Below, piece after piece: positions 36,498-46,844 of a stretch of 64,000 nucleotides of DNA. Below the pieces are notes generated by a model that did not search any database, was not told the origin of the DNA, and saw nothing but the letters and a program-made list of their open reading frames with translations. The stretch's first letter is position 1; every line of letters begins with the position of its first letter. Location of the stretch: the NCBI GenBank assembly GCA_013180625.2, contig SNVD02012237.1, positions 558,001-622,000 of the forward strand, in the 5' to 3' direction. Source of the DNA: Boswellia sacra (taxonomy: Eukaryota; Streptophyta; Magnoliopsida; Sapindales; Burseraceae). The position numbers were made by a program, and so were the translations under genes.

Positions 36498-36889
36498 CAC
36501 GTGGGAGACAAGTGTAGAGGTTTTGTCAACCTCCGCCGAAAGTATATCCTTACTTTTCATGCTTCACGTGGGAGACAAGTGTGGCGATTTTGTCAAACCC
36601 CGCCGAAAGTATATCTCCATTCTTCATGTTTCACGTGGGAGACAAGTGTGTAGGTTTTGTCAAACCTCGCCGAAAGCATATCTAATTTTTTCAAATCTTG
36701 GGGCGATAAATCTGTATCGAGCAACCTCCACCGAAATTATGTCCCCATGTGTCAAATTTGAGAGTTTTACGTGTGTATATATCCATTCTCCATATTTTCA
36801 AATGTCATTATTATAACCTGTCTTACACTTGAAAAGCATATTACCTAACATGCATCATTGTCTTACGCAATGTTAGAGCACTTGTAGAA
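36498..36889 (+). promoter_or_regulatory. Three 67-bp G-box repeats and putative promoter of the LOG-like gene
   Basis: CACGTGGGAGACAAGTGT recurs at 36498, 36565 and 36632, exact 67-base steps, each with a perfect G-box (CACGTG). Each unit also holds a small inverted repeat around TTTTGTCAA (AGGTTTTGTCAACCT type) followed by CGCCGAAAG. A decayed fourth unit (CGAGCAACCTCCACCGAAA) lies near 36719. ACGTGTG at about 36769 and TATATAT just after it could be further promoter elements. The ATG of the LOG-like gene is at 36890. G-boxes bind plant bZIP and bHLH factors; a promoter role is inferred from position and repetition. Confidence 0.6.
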
Positions 36890-37541
36890 ATGGAGAAAAC
36901 ACCAATTCGGCGATTCCAAAATATATGCGTATTTTGTGGATCGCAATTTGGTAAAGATAGAGAGTTTACAACAGCAGCTCTTAATCTTGGTAGGACATTA
37001 GCTGCGAGGGGTATTAATTTGATTTATGGAGGGGGTAGTCTTGGGTTAATGGGGTGTGTGTCAACAGCTGCATCCCTAGGAGGGAGCAAAGTTCTCAGCA
37101 TTATCCCTAAATCATTAGCTGTACGAGATATCGTAGGCAACACAATCGGGGAAGAGTTACAGGTCTCTAGTATGCATGAGCGTATTGGACATATGGGTGT
37201 TAAGTCCGATGCATTTATAGCTTTGCCGGGTGGTTATGGTACATTAGAGGAGATATTTCAAATCACCTCTTGGGCACACCTAAACATCCATCGGAAACCC
37301 ATTGGTTTGTTAAATGTTAATAATTTTTTTGATGGTTTGTTGTCCTTTCTTGATCAAGCTGTAGAAAAAAAATTTCATCTCACCGTCAGCAAGGCAAATG
37401 CTGGTTACAGCTTCAACTGCAGGAGAGTTAATTGACAAACTACAAGAATTCGTCTATTCACCTGATCCAACAATGGCTCGGATAAATTGGTTTGGAGAAG
37501 GCAACAAAAGGCGTCAACTGGATTTAACCCTCCATCTGTAA
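36890..37541 (+). pseudogene. LOG-like: Intronless LOG-type cytokinin riboside 5'-monophosphate phosphoribohydrolase, one frameshift
   Basis: LOG enzymes release active cytokinin bases from their nucleotides in one step, in cytosol and nucleus. Visible here: NICVFCGSQFG (residues 11-21), INLIYGGGSLGLMG (42-55), MHERIGHM with the conserved Arg (98), and the catalytic signature PGGYGTLEE (113-121), then KPIGLLNV. The uninterrupted frame runs to 37435. An A8 run at 37365-37372 carries a one-base shift, after which the correct C-terminus (ARQMLVTASTAGELIDK, ending LDLTLHL) continues in the next frame to a stop at 37541. Corrected length would be about 216 residues, normal for LOG. Host LOG genes have several introns; none is present, indicating capture from mRNA. 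The frameshifted product keeps the whole active-site region, so activity is not excluded. Confidence 0.85.
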
Positions 37542-39494
37542 TCTCTATTTGCTGGTTTGCTTCATTTTTGTTTGCTTTCTTTTTAGTGTGTTTATTTGAG
37601 ATTTTTGATGTCATTTTTTTTGAGTTTTTTCAGGTTATTTCTTTCATCCCAGGTAATATTTTCTAATCTCGGTTTTTAGAGTGGTGGCTTAAAAAGTTCA
37701 AGTTCTCTTGAAACGCATTCTGGATCTCTTCAATCCATAATGGCTGATAAGGAGGCTAACTTCTAAACTTTTTAGACCCATTCTAACTAACTTGTTTTTG
37801 TTTGCTGACTTGTTGAATTTCGTTATTTTATGAGTAAGTTTAGTTTTGTGTAATTTGGAGTTGTTATGTGTTTTTATCTTTATCAGTTTCGATTCAAAAA
37901 AAAAAACATTGTGGAAAAACCTAAGAATGGCAGAATATGGGGTTTCCTTAACTCTTGAAATGCATTCTCTCTAAATAAATCTGTAGTTTGTTTATTTCAT
38001 GATTGTTTGAAGTGTCTTGTTTCTTGTTTTGTTCTTTCATAATAAAGGTATATAGGCTGAAAACCTTAAGTCTGCGGGCTACTGGTCCTATGGATTGTTG
38101 AAATATACAATCTTGACTTAGGTGTAACAATGCCACGTACCTCTTTTCTTGCATTTTGTGGGTCGATGATAAGATAATGATTGAATTAAGAATAACTCTT
38201 GAAAAATGATAAATGATGCATGGAGCTGTGTGCTTGAAATGTCTATTGGTTTTCGCTTTGCTTTTGATTCCTTGCGCAACATTGAGCACTGAGCTATTAT
38301 CACTGAGTTATTTGTTACTTAGAGAAAGTTTATGTAATTTAAATATTTCTTCAGATTTCAATGAATTCTAGAACTTGTTTGATGGTCACTCGAGGCGAAA
38401 TCCTAGACTGTGCAACATTGGGGAAATGATTTAGGCCATCTTTGGACCGTTTGAGCCTTAATAGCCAACCTTGACTGAAATTGATCCCTAGTTACCCTTT
38501 GAGCCTCTGTAAGCCTTTTTCTTTGTTAACTCACTAAAAGATTTCCTAACCTCAAATGAATTTGTTCCAAACAGTTTATCCCTTACCTATAAGCATGTAG
38601 ATCATTCACAATTAAATTTTGAGCTATGTTCTGGTTTTGGGAAGTTAGAGGAGGTTGGGATGTGTCATGAGAAATGCAAGTGAGTTCTATTATGTTTGTA
38701 AAAAAAAAAAAAGAAAAAAGAAAAAAAGAAAAAAGCCAATCTGTAATTATTGTCCACATACTTACACATTGGGGACAATGTGTTGTTTAAGTGTGGGGGA
38801 GGGGAAGTGTAATAAAAAAAAGAAAAAAAAGAAAAAAAGAACAAAAAGAACAAAAGAGAACAAAAGAAGAAGAATAAGAGATCTATACCCTTAAGTGTTC
38901 TTAAAAAGAATGAAACAACAAAGTGTGGGGGTGTAGTTTTCTTTTGTTTTCTGCAAAAAAAAAAAAAAAGATTGAGGGTTCTAAATAAGTGTGGGGGAGT
39001 AACCTGGTGAATTGAAATGAAGTTGTGTTATAGGGTTGAGCTCTACATAGTCTTGAATGATTTATGTGTTTGTGGGTGATTTGAGCCAAATTATTATCCT
39101 TTATCATACCTTCACCCAAGCAAAACGTTACAAGCTTAATAAAGTCCTACTTGATCCTTGGTGTTGTGCATGTCTACATTAGTGGAGAGTGACTTGAAAA
39201 GCAGGCCTATGGAGTTCATTTATACACACATCTTCACTATTAAATATTATTCATTTTTATGCATAAACTTATCCGAGTTACAAGTGATTAGGTGAGAATG
39301 GCTCTACACACACACACATTGGAGGAATTGAAGTAGAGCGAAACTAATCTTTATAATGAGATTCTTGATCAAGTGCATTATTTTGAAGTTTTCCTTGGGT
39401 TATAAATAAGTACAATCTTTGAGGCCTATTTGCAAGTTAAAACATGTGTGTTTTAATTTTTTCTTTGAATCTGTTTCGATTTAGTTTTGTATCA
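37542..39494 (+). other. 3' non-coding tail of the Athila-like element
   Basis: Contains GAAACGCATTCTGG and CCCATTCTAACTAACTTG, which match element B at 13315-13400, and three GTGTGGGGG purine-rich motifs (about 38790, 38925 and 38988) of the sort that end Athila/Tat internal regions. Lys-rich frames near 38700-38890 come from AAG/AAA-rich repeats. No 3' LTR follows: the element ends GTTTTGTATCA at 39494. Confidence 0.7.
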
Positions 39495-39499
39495 GTATT

Positions 39500-40918
39500 C
39501 TAGAGGTTGGGAGGATATGTCGTTCCTGTATGCTAAAGATCAATGGCCACAGGTTGTCATTTGATTTGATACTTATGGATTTCACTTAGTATCATGTGAT
39601 ATTAGGAATGGATTGGTTGTCCGCTTATTGAGTTATATTAGATTGTCACAAGAAGAAAGTGATCATCCACATGCTGGAAGGCATCGTTTTTAGTTTTTAT
39701 GGGGACAAATATGCATTGTCGCATTACCCTTTGCTTAGGTCGTAAAACGAGAAAGGGGTCAGGAACATGATAGCAAGTATATTAGTGAAGAGATTGAGAA
39801 AGGGGTTTCTAAACTACCTTGTGTGGTGAGTGAATTTTCTGATGTTTTTCCTGAAGAATTGCTCGGGTTACCTCCAACTAGAGAAGTGGAGTTTGCTATC
39901 GAGGTGTATCCAGGTGTAGCACCCATATCAGTTGCTCCTTATCGAATGGCTCCAGCAGAGTTGAGGGAGCTAAAGCTGCAAATAGAAGAATTGTTAGAGA
40001 AAGGATTCATCCGACCCAGCACTTCTCCTCGGGGTGCACCAGCATTGTTTGTGAAGAAGAAAGATGGCTCATTACGTTTATGTATAGATTACACGCAGTT
40101 AAATCGGGTTACAATGAAAAACAAATATCATTTACCTAGGATCGATGATTTGTTCGATCAGCTAAGAGGATCTTGTTGTTTTTCCAAAATAGATCTTCGT
40201 TCAGATTATCATCAGTTGAGAATAAAGGAAGAAGACATACCTAAGACCGCTTCTCGTACCCAGTATGGGCATTATGAGTTTTTTATCATGCCATTTGGAC
40301 TGACTAATGCTCCTGCCGCTTTTATGGATTTGATGAACCGTGTTTTCAAACCTCACTTAGACCAATTTGTGATTGTGTTTGTGGATGATATCCTCATTTA
40401 TTCTTCATCTGAAGTTGAACATGAGCAACATCTACACATATTACTTCAAACATTGAAAGAGCATCGTCTTTATGCCAAGCAGAGTAAATGTGAATTTTGG
40501 CTATCAGAAGTAAAATTTTTAGGCCATGTGGTGTCAAGGCAAGTAATTTCAGTGGATCCATTGAAAGTAGAAACAGTTATGAAATGGGAATGACCGAAGA
40601 ATGTTTTTGAAGTGCACAGCTTCTTAGGTTTAGCAGGATACTATCGGCGTTTTGTTGAGAACTTTTCTCGATTAGCTGCACCAATGACCAGGTTAACAAG
40701 GAAAGGAGTCAGATTCGAGTGGAATGATGCATGTGAACAAGCATTCCAAGAATTGAAGAAAAGATTGACTTCAGCACCTATCCTTGCGATACCACAACGT
40801 GGAATTGATTACATTGTATTCATTGATGCCTCTTTGGATGGATTAGAATGTGTGTTAATGCAACAAGGTAGGGTTGTAGCCTATGCTTCTCGTCAGTTAA
40901 AACCTCACGAGCAAAATT
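39500..40918 (+). pseudogene. Gypsy protease end, reverse transcriptase and RNase H (first part)
   Basis: Resumes the host element's polyprotein. The end of the protease reads HRLSFDLILMDFT, stop, YHVILGMDWLSAY, stop. Reverse transcriptase follows from about 39823: [67 protein letters not shown] and the catalytic FVDDILIYS (YVDD-type). One stop at 40591 splits it from the connection and RNase H (FLGLAGYYRRFVENFSRLAAP, VFIDASLDG, VVAYASRQLKPHEQN). RNase H is cut at 40918 by the next insertion. RT motifs are intact, but at least three stops make the polyprotein inactive. Confidence 0.9.
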
Positions 40919-41237
40919 TGTTGACCCAGGTATGGCAACCCAAGAGGGGGGGTGAATTGGGTTTTTATTTATAAAAACGGATTTATAAAACTTTTCTTGA
41001 AAGATCAAAATTATTTAAATCTTTCTTTGAGAACAAAGGTGAAGAAGATGAAAATAGAATGCAATCAAGAGAATGACAATAAAGAACAATCACAAGTGCA
41101 AGTAAATATAAAGAGATAGGGATAGAGAGAGTGCAAACTCAATTTACGTGGTTCGGCAAACCTTGCCTACGTCCACGGGCTCCTAGCTCCACGAGCTAAG
41201 CTTTCCACTAAGTTGTAGAAATCTTTACAACTTGCTT

Positions 41238-41627
41238 GATGAACAACCTCACCAAGACTTTTTCTTCCAACTCTTGATAACACCACACCAAGAGTTCTTC
41301 TTGATGAACAACCTCACCAAGGCAACTTCCTTCAACTCTTGATAACACCACACCAAGAGTTCTTCTTGATGAACAACCTCACCAAGGCAACTTCCTTCAA
41401 CTCTTGATAACACCACACCAAGAGTTCTTCTTGATGAACAACCTCACCAAGGCAACTTCCTTCAACCCTTGATAACACCACACCAAGAGTTCTTCTTGAT
41501 GAACAACCTCACCAAGGCAACTTCCTTCAACCCTTGATACCACCACACCAAGAGTTCTTCTTGATGAACAACTCACCAAGGCAACTTCCTTCAACCCTTG
41601 ATAACACCACACCAAGAGTTCTCTCAA
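41238..41627. repeat. Six 65-bp tandem units
   Basis: GATGAACAAC recurs at 41238, 41303, 41368, 41433, 41498 and 41563, exactly 65 bases apart (the last unit one base shorter). The units are nearly identical, so the array is young or homogenised. Open frames here are repeat by-products. Confidence 0.95.
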
Positions 41628-41930
41628 GGATAACTATTATCCTTTACAAGAATATCTCACTCTCACCACAATACAAGAACAAAGATAATTTTTACAACAA
41701 AAGTACAACTCTCTTCAAAGAGTAGATAAAGAATATAAAAGCTCTATAGACTTGATATTTCTCTTGGCTTTTTTGCTTGATAAAATGCTTCTCTTACCCT
41801 TGTTGAATGCATGGGAGAATGGCTCCTTTTATAGGCAAATGAGATGAACTTCATCAAGTGAAGACACCATCTCCAAATTTTCTGCCCACTATAAAAACCG
41901 TAATCTTGTCTGCCATTTTTGTCAATGTTC

Positions 41931-42690
41931 CGTTTGAAATTTGAAAATCTGTAAAACATAAAAGATCTGCACATTTGAATAAGCTTTCCAACGCATCAAG
42001 AATCAAGTCATTTGGATATCTGTAGCTCAAGATATGGCCAAAACACCATTCGGTGCTCATGTGACTTGATTTTTCCTTCTGTGTCAGTCCACCGACTTGA
42101 ATGATAATTCTGTCAGCCTTCCGTTTGAAATTTGAATTTCTTCAAAACATAAAAGATCTTCATATTTGAATAAGCTTTCCAAAACATTAAGATTCAAAGA
42201 ATTTGGATATCTCTATCTTAAGATATGGCCAAAACACCATTCGATGCTCATGTGAGTTGATTTTTCTTCTCTGTGTCAGTCCACCGAATTGCATGTCAAT
42301 TATGCCGGCCTTCTGTTTGAAATTTGAATTTTTTCAAAACATATGAAATGTTATTCATTAAGTCATCTTTCCAATGCCGTAATAATCAAGTCATTTTGAT
42401 TTTTCTAGCTCAAGATATGTCCAAAGGAGTATTCGGTGCTCATGTCAGCTGCTTCCATTTATCTTTCAACTTGCATGATGATTTGGACAACCTTGCACTT
42501 GAAATTTGAATTTCATTACAACATATGAAATGTTATAAATTGAGTAAGCTTTCCAAAGGCTCAAGAATCACATCATTTGGATATTTGTAGAGATATAAAT
42601 GACCAATTGATTGAATATTGCTCATGTGTCACATTCCTTGAGTCAATCCTTGTTCTTAAACTTTGGTGCCTTTAACATGTAGTCTTCTCT
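41931..42690. repeat. Four diverged units of about 190 bp
   Basis: TTGAAATTTGAA-centred units start near 41931, 42122, 42314 and 42496 and share AACATAAAAGATCT, AAGCTTTCCAA, TTTGGATAT and GGTGCTCATGT. More diverged than the 65-bp array. Confidence 0.8.
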
Positions 42691-42848
42691 TTAGCTTCAA
42701 CACTTCATTTTAATAAGCCTCTTCTTGATTTTAAAATTATTTCAATGATCTTACTCTTGCACATAAATAAACATGTTAGTAAATCTCAATTAATCAATGT
42801 GTATTGTTATCATCAAAATTATCATGTAGCCTTAGGGCTAACAAAATT

Positions 42849-43560
42849 ATCCCACTCATGAACTAGAACTAGCTGCGGTAGTATATGCTTTGAAAATTTG
42901 GGGACATTATTTGTATGGAGAAAGATTTGAAGTCTTTTGTGATCATAAAAGTTTGAAATACATTTTCACTCAAAAAGACTTGAACTTGAGACAACGAAGA
43001 TGGATGGAGTATTGGGAAGACTATGTATCTTCCAGTATCATCCAGGCAAGGCAAATGTGGTGGTTGACGCATTAGGTAGAAAGTCGAAGGCCATGGTTAG
43101 TGCGATGATACGAGAGTGAAGCAGGTTGCGGTCTGTTTATGATTATGATATTTTGGTTGAGGATCACGGAGATCAAATTCTCCTTTTTACACTTGTTGTC
43201 CAACCGTCTCTTATGCATAGAGTGATTGAATTGCATCATCAAGATTTAGGGACTAGAGCCTTGTTTGAGCAAGTGTTACGCTGTGATGGAAGTGTAGATT
43301 GGATAATTGGTTCGGATGAGGGTTTATGATTCAAGGGCAGGATCTTTGTTCCATCAAATAAAGAGTGTAAAGATGATATTCTTAAGGAATTTCATCACTC
43401 TAAATTTGTTGTTCATCCTGGGGATACCAAGATGTATCATGATTTACGTCGCCAGTTTTAGTGGAAAGGAATGAAGAGGGATGTTGCTGAATATGTGGCT
43501 AGATGCCTTACTTGTCAACAAGTGAAGGCTAAGCATCAAAGGCCTGCAGGATTACTCTAA
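42849..43560 (+). pseudogene. Gypsy RNase H end and integrase zinc-binding region
   Basis: Continues as [24 protein letters not shown], then [20 protein letters not shown] and [11 protein letters not shown]; a frameshift near 43030 precedes [12 protein letters not shown]. From 43126 YDYDILVEDHG... leads to a stop at 43327. The zinc-binding HHCC segment ([20 protein letters not shown]) ends just before the integrase core. Stops at 43459 (in QFxWKG) and 43558 interrupt it. Confidence 0.85.
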
Positions 43561-43563
43561 CCA

Positions 43564-44655
43564 TTGCCTATAGCAGAGTGGAAGTGGGATCACATCACCA
43601 TGGATTTTGTTACTGGATTATCGCGTTCTGTTAAAGGGAAGAATGCAATATGGGTGATTGTGGATTGGTTGACCAAAGTATCACACTTTCTTCCTATATG
43701 TACAACTGATTCAGTGGATGTTTTGAGTCGGCTGTACATTAAAGAAATTGTGAGAGTGCATGGAGTTCCAGTTTTAGTGGTGTTAGATAGAGATCCTAGG
43801 TTTACAGCTCAATTTTGGCAAAGCCTTCAAAGAGCAATGGGCACTCAGTTGTTATTTAGTACAACCTTCCATCCTCAAACTGATGGTCAATCAGAGCGTG
43901 CTATTCAAATTTTCGAAGATATGTTGAGGGCTTGTGTGATGGATTTCCAAGGTAATTGGGAGGATCATCTACCACTTGTGGAATTTGCATACAACAACTG
44001 CTATCAGTCAAGTATTGGAATGGCACCTTTTGAGGTACTCTATGGTAGACCGTGTAGGTCTCCTTTATGTTGGGTAGAAGTGGGAGAAGCTACCTTATTA
44101 GGACCGAAACTTGTACAAGAGACAACTGAAAAGGTGAAGTTGATACGTCAATGTTTATTTACAGCCCAAAGTCAACAAAAAAGCTATGCAAACAAAAGGA
44201 GACGACCGTTAGAATTCAAAGTGGGTGACCATGTGTTTTTAAAGGTGTCTCCGCATAAGGGCTTGATGCGTTTTGGACAAAAAGGTAAACTTGCTCCACA
44301 CTACATTGGTCTGTTTGAAGTCTTAAGGTGGGTTGGCGAGGTAGCTTATGAGCTAGCATTGCCGTCACGATTATCAAGAATTCATAACACATTCCATGTG
44401 TCAATGCTAAGGAAGTATGAGCCTCACCCAATACATGTACTAGATTGGAGTGAGTTGGACATCCAACAAGATGTTTTGTATGAAAAGGTTCCTATTCAAA
44501 TCCTGGGCTCGGGAGTGCAAGTCCTACGTGGCAAGTCCATCCCATTACTTAAGGTCTTGTGGAAGCATCATGATGTTGAAGAGGCCATATGGGAGTTAGA
44601 GTCAGAGATTCAAAGAAAGTATCCAAAGCTTTTGACTGCAAGAGGTAATTTATGA
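43564..44655 (+). CDS. Gypsy integrase core with chromodomain-like C-terminus
   Basis: Open 363-codon frame, the longest undamaged piece of the chromovirus. Core motifs of the D,D-35-E integrase: WKWDHITMDFVTGL (first Asp), VLDRDPRFTAQFWQ (second Asp; the usual Ser before it is Leu), FHPQTDGQSERAIQIFEDML (the Glu). Then GMAPFEVLYGRPCRSPLCW, the GPY/F-type segment (LRWVGEVAYELALP, IHNTFHVSMLRKY), and at the end IPLLKVLWKHHDVEEAIWEL, a chromodomain-like tail that in chromoviruses guides insertion to chromatin. The M at 43564 is not a real start; the domain belongs to the broken polyprotein. Followed by 36 bases and the polypurine tract. Confidence 0.9.
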   Translation: MPIAEWKWDHITMDFVTGLSRSVKGKNAIWVIVDWLTKVSHFLPICTTDSVDVLSRLYIKEIVRVHGVPVLVVLDRDPRFTAQFWQSLQRAMGTQLLFSTTFHPQTDGQSERAIQIFEDMLRACVMDFQGNWEDHLPLVEFAYNNCYQSSIGMAPFEVLYGRPCRSPLCWVEVGEATLLGPKLVQETTEKVKLIRQCLFTAQSQQKSYANKRRRPLEFKVGDHVFLKVSPHKGLMRFGQKGKLAPHYIGLFEVLRWVGEVAYELALPSRLSRIHNTFHVSMLRKYEPHPIHVLDWSELDIQQDVLYEKVPIQILGSGVQVLRGKSIPLLKVLWKHHDVEEAIWELESEIQRKYPKLLTARGNL

Positions 44656-44691
44656 CTCATATTTTCAAATTTCAAGGACGAAATTTTTTTT

Positions 44692-44703
44692 AGGAGGGTG
44701 GGT
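44692..44703 (+). promoter_or_regulatory. Polypurine tract of the Gypsy chromovirus
   Basis: AGGAGGGTGGGT immediately before the 3' LTR start TGTGGAGTTT. Confidence 0.8.
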
Positions 44704-44818
44704 TGTGGAGTTTCAAAAGAAAAATTAATATGTATGAATTTATGTATTATAAAACTTAGAAATTATGTTAAGGATTAGTGGGTTGGATAGTGTGTGGATT
44801 TAGGCCCATGAGTTGGGG

Positions 44819-46228
44819 TGATAAGTGTCGATTTATATATCATTTTCATATCAATTTGTCCATGTTTCTTTGCTATATTCCTTGGTATTTTTATGTTTTT
44901 GTGTGGTTTTGATTTTGTAGGAGTTTTGGAGCAACTTGCACAAAAATGGAGTAAAACCCTTCATTTTCACCACGGCTAGTCAACCATCTTCTCGGATTTA
45001 ATTGTATTGATATACAATGAACCCGATGACATATTATATACCATTGGAAAGTTCTCGAAGTCTATTTTCTGGAGAAATTTACGGTTTATAAATCCATTCA
45101 GTGCACCAAAAGTTGTAATCAATACAGTGTGAGAAGTATAGAAATGTAATTCCAGAAATCACTGTAGCATGTATAATACGGGGCACTGTAGCAGGTTACT
45201 GTAGCAGAGTATTTAAACACATTTTAGGGTTTTATTTTGATAACTTGAAGAGGGGAGAACGTGTTAGAGGCTGCATCTTTGGATTTCTCTCATCTCTTGG
45301 AGTTCTTGAAGGAGATTGAAGGCTTGGAAAGAGAAAGAACTACAAATCCTCAGAGATTTCATCAAATTTGCTAAGTTTATCATTTCTCTTTCATCTTCTG
45401 GAATTTTTTTGTATTGTATTGTATTTATGACGTTTTTGAACATGTGTAACTGAATCTGAATTGGTTGAGGGTGATTTCAAAGCCCTTAATATGGTTTTTG
45501 TGATTTGATTGTGTAAGAAATTGTTATCCATTTCTCTAATTGAAGTTGTTTGCATTTTCCCATATCTAATGCTTATGATTGCTTGCTGATTGTATTTGGG
45601 GTGGCCAACTGAATATAATCTGGTTGTTGTCTATTGCTAGATTAGAAATCTTGATCCGTAATTGTCATGAATTTTCAATCATTAGTAGCAAAATTGTGAT
45701 CAGAGATTGCAATTGGAAAATACAACCTAGGTTAAATAATCCGAACTTGTGTGATTGTTGCTTAGATCAACCTATCTTTCTCATCATAATGCTTCCATTG
45801 AATTAAACTCATAGAGCTTGTTCTAGGTTGTTTAATGGATAGAGATTAAATAAAGAGCTTGTTTTATTTAACAACAAAGTAAGGACAGATTGGGATAACA
45901 GAGCTTGTTGTTATCTACGGTTGATAATTTCAATGGTGTAATTGGATGACAATTCTGTGATTAATTCGCAAATCCATATCGTGTGGTAGAGAAGGATCCC
46001 TTAACCATATTTCTCTCATTGATTTTTCACTCAAATTAACTTTCTGTTTTGTTATTCTTCATTTGGTTTCTTATTGAGTTTAGTTAATCAATCAACAAAA
46101 CCCCCCATTTATTCTGTTTTCGCTTTCGAATAACAAATTTAATTAGAATCAATCCTCGTGGGAACGATATCTTACTTATCACTTTATTACTTGTGCGACT
46201 AGTATACTTGCTAGTTTCGAACGCATCA
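44819..46228 (+). mobile_element. Solo LTR of the Athila-like family
   Basis: 1410 bases, TGATAAGTGT to GAACGCATCA, flanked by TGGGG at 44814-44818 and 46229-46233. Matches the LTR at 31709-33135. No primer site or internal sequence follows, so the rest of that copy was lost by LTR-LTR recombination. Confidence 0.9.
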
Positions 46229-46844
46229 TGGGGCCTTATATGCAAAAAAGAGAGGATTTTCTAGAATAAAGGGGAAGGAAAAAAAAAAGAAGGAGAGAGT
46301 TCCACGGTTCCTGGAAGAGAAGAAGAGAAGAAGGAGAGGAAGAAAAAGGGAGGAAATTCAAAGAAGTATATAAGCTTGGAAAACAAGTAGGGATTTTCTA
46401 ACACTATGCTCATCCATGTCATGTATTGTGTTGTTTATTTGATATTGGTTTGTTATGCATGTAATCTATTCTAACTTGATTGTTTTGTTGTTTGGATGAT
46501 GATCTATAAGTGAAACTACTTATTGTAAGTTGATTGTTTATGGTTTGAATGAGGAATTGTGAGTGAAAACTAAGTGTGATGAAGTGAAGTAGAGATAGTT
46601 TTGAGAGGAGTTGTAGTTCATGTGACTGTCTTGTATTGTTTGAGCTGATGCATTTTTCTGGATTGAGAATTGTGTGATTTTTCATTTGTTTAAAAAATAG
46701 ACATATGAAGCTTTAATTAGCCGCTGATTTCATTGAATTTGGAGTTAAAACGGATTTTTGGTGAATTTTTGAAGTTAGGAGTTGAAATCTGAAAATGGGA
46801 TGCTTTAACCGACTCTGGATTTCGATTCTGGTATCTCCCTCCAC

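Larger units (their letters stand above)
31709..39494 (+). mobile_element. Non-autonomous Athila-like Gypsy element carrying CRP-like and LOG-like genes
   Basis: Begins TG at 31709 and ends CA at 39494, flanked by GTATT at 31704-31708 and 39495-39499. The host protease reading frame resumes exactly across the site. It contains a 1427-base 5' LTR, an Asp-tRNA type primer site, a gag/protease/pre-RT frame (33249-35270), the GGGAGGCAACCCAA motif typical of the 3' untranslated part of Athila/Tat elements, the cysteine-rich ORF (35717-36268), a G-box repeat array, the LOG-like gene (36890-37541) and a long 3' non-coding tail. RT, RNase H, integrase and the 3' LTR are absent. It could only have moved with proteins supplied by a relative. 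Confidence 0.85.
40919..42843. mobile_element. 1.9-kb solo-LTR-like insertion in Gypsy RNase H
   Basis: Begins TGTTGACCC and ends GGGCTAACA, flanked by AAATT at 40914-40918 and 42844-42848. Removing it joins KPHEQN to [18 protein letters not shown], the correct RNase H sequence. It includes ACGTGGTTCGGCAAACCTTG and CCACGGGCTC, typical of Copia LTRs, and no coding region, so it is most likely a solo LTR. It contains two tandem arrays (41238-41627 and 41931-42690). Confidence 0.8.

Noticed and set aside
38655..38894. Lys-rich ORF in the 3' tail of the Athila-like element
   Set aside because: Encoded by AAG/AAA-rich low-complexity DNA in a region with no conservation as protein.
41397..41627. 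Minus-strand ORF in the 65-bp array
   Set aside because: The 65-bp unit simply lacks stops in that frame; no independent protein signal.
31709..46228. One 14.5-kb Athila-like element bounded by the LTRs at 31709 and 44819
   Set aside because: The two LTRs have different target duplications (GTATT and TGGGG), and chromovirus RT, RNase H and integrase lie between 39500 and 44655 in continuity with the outer element.
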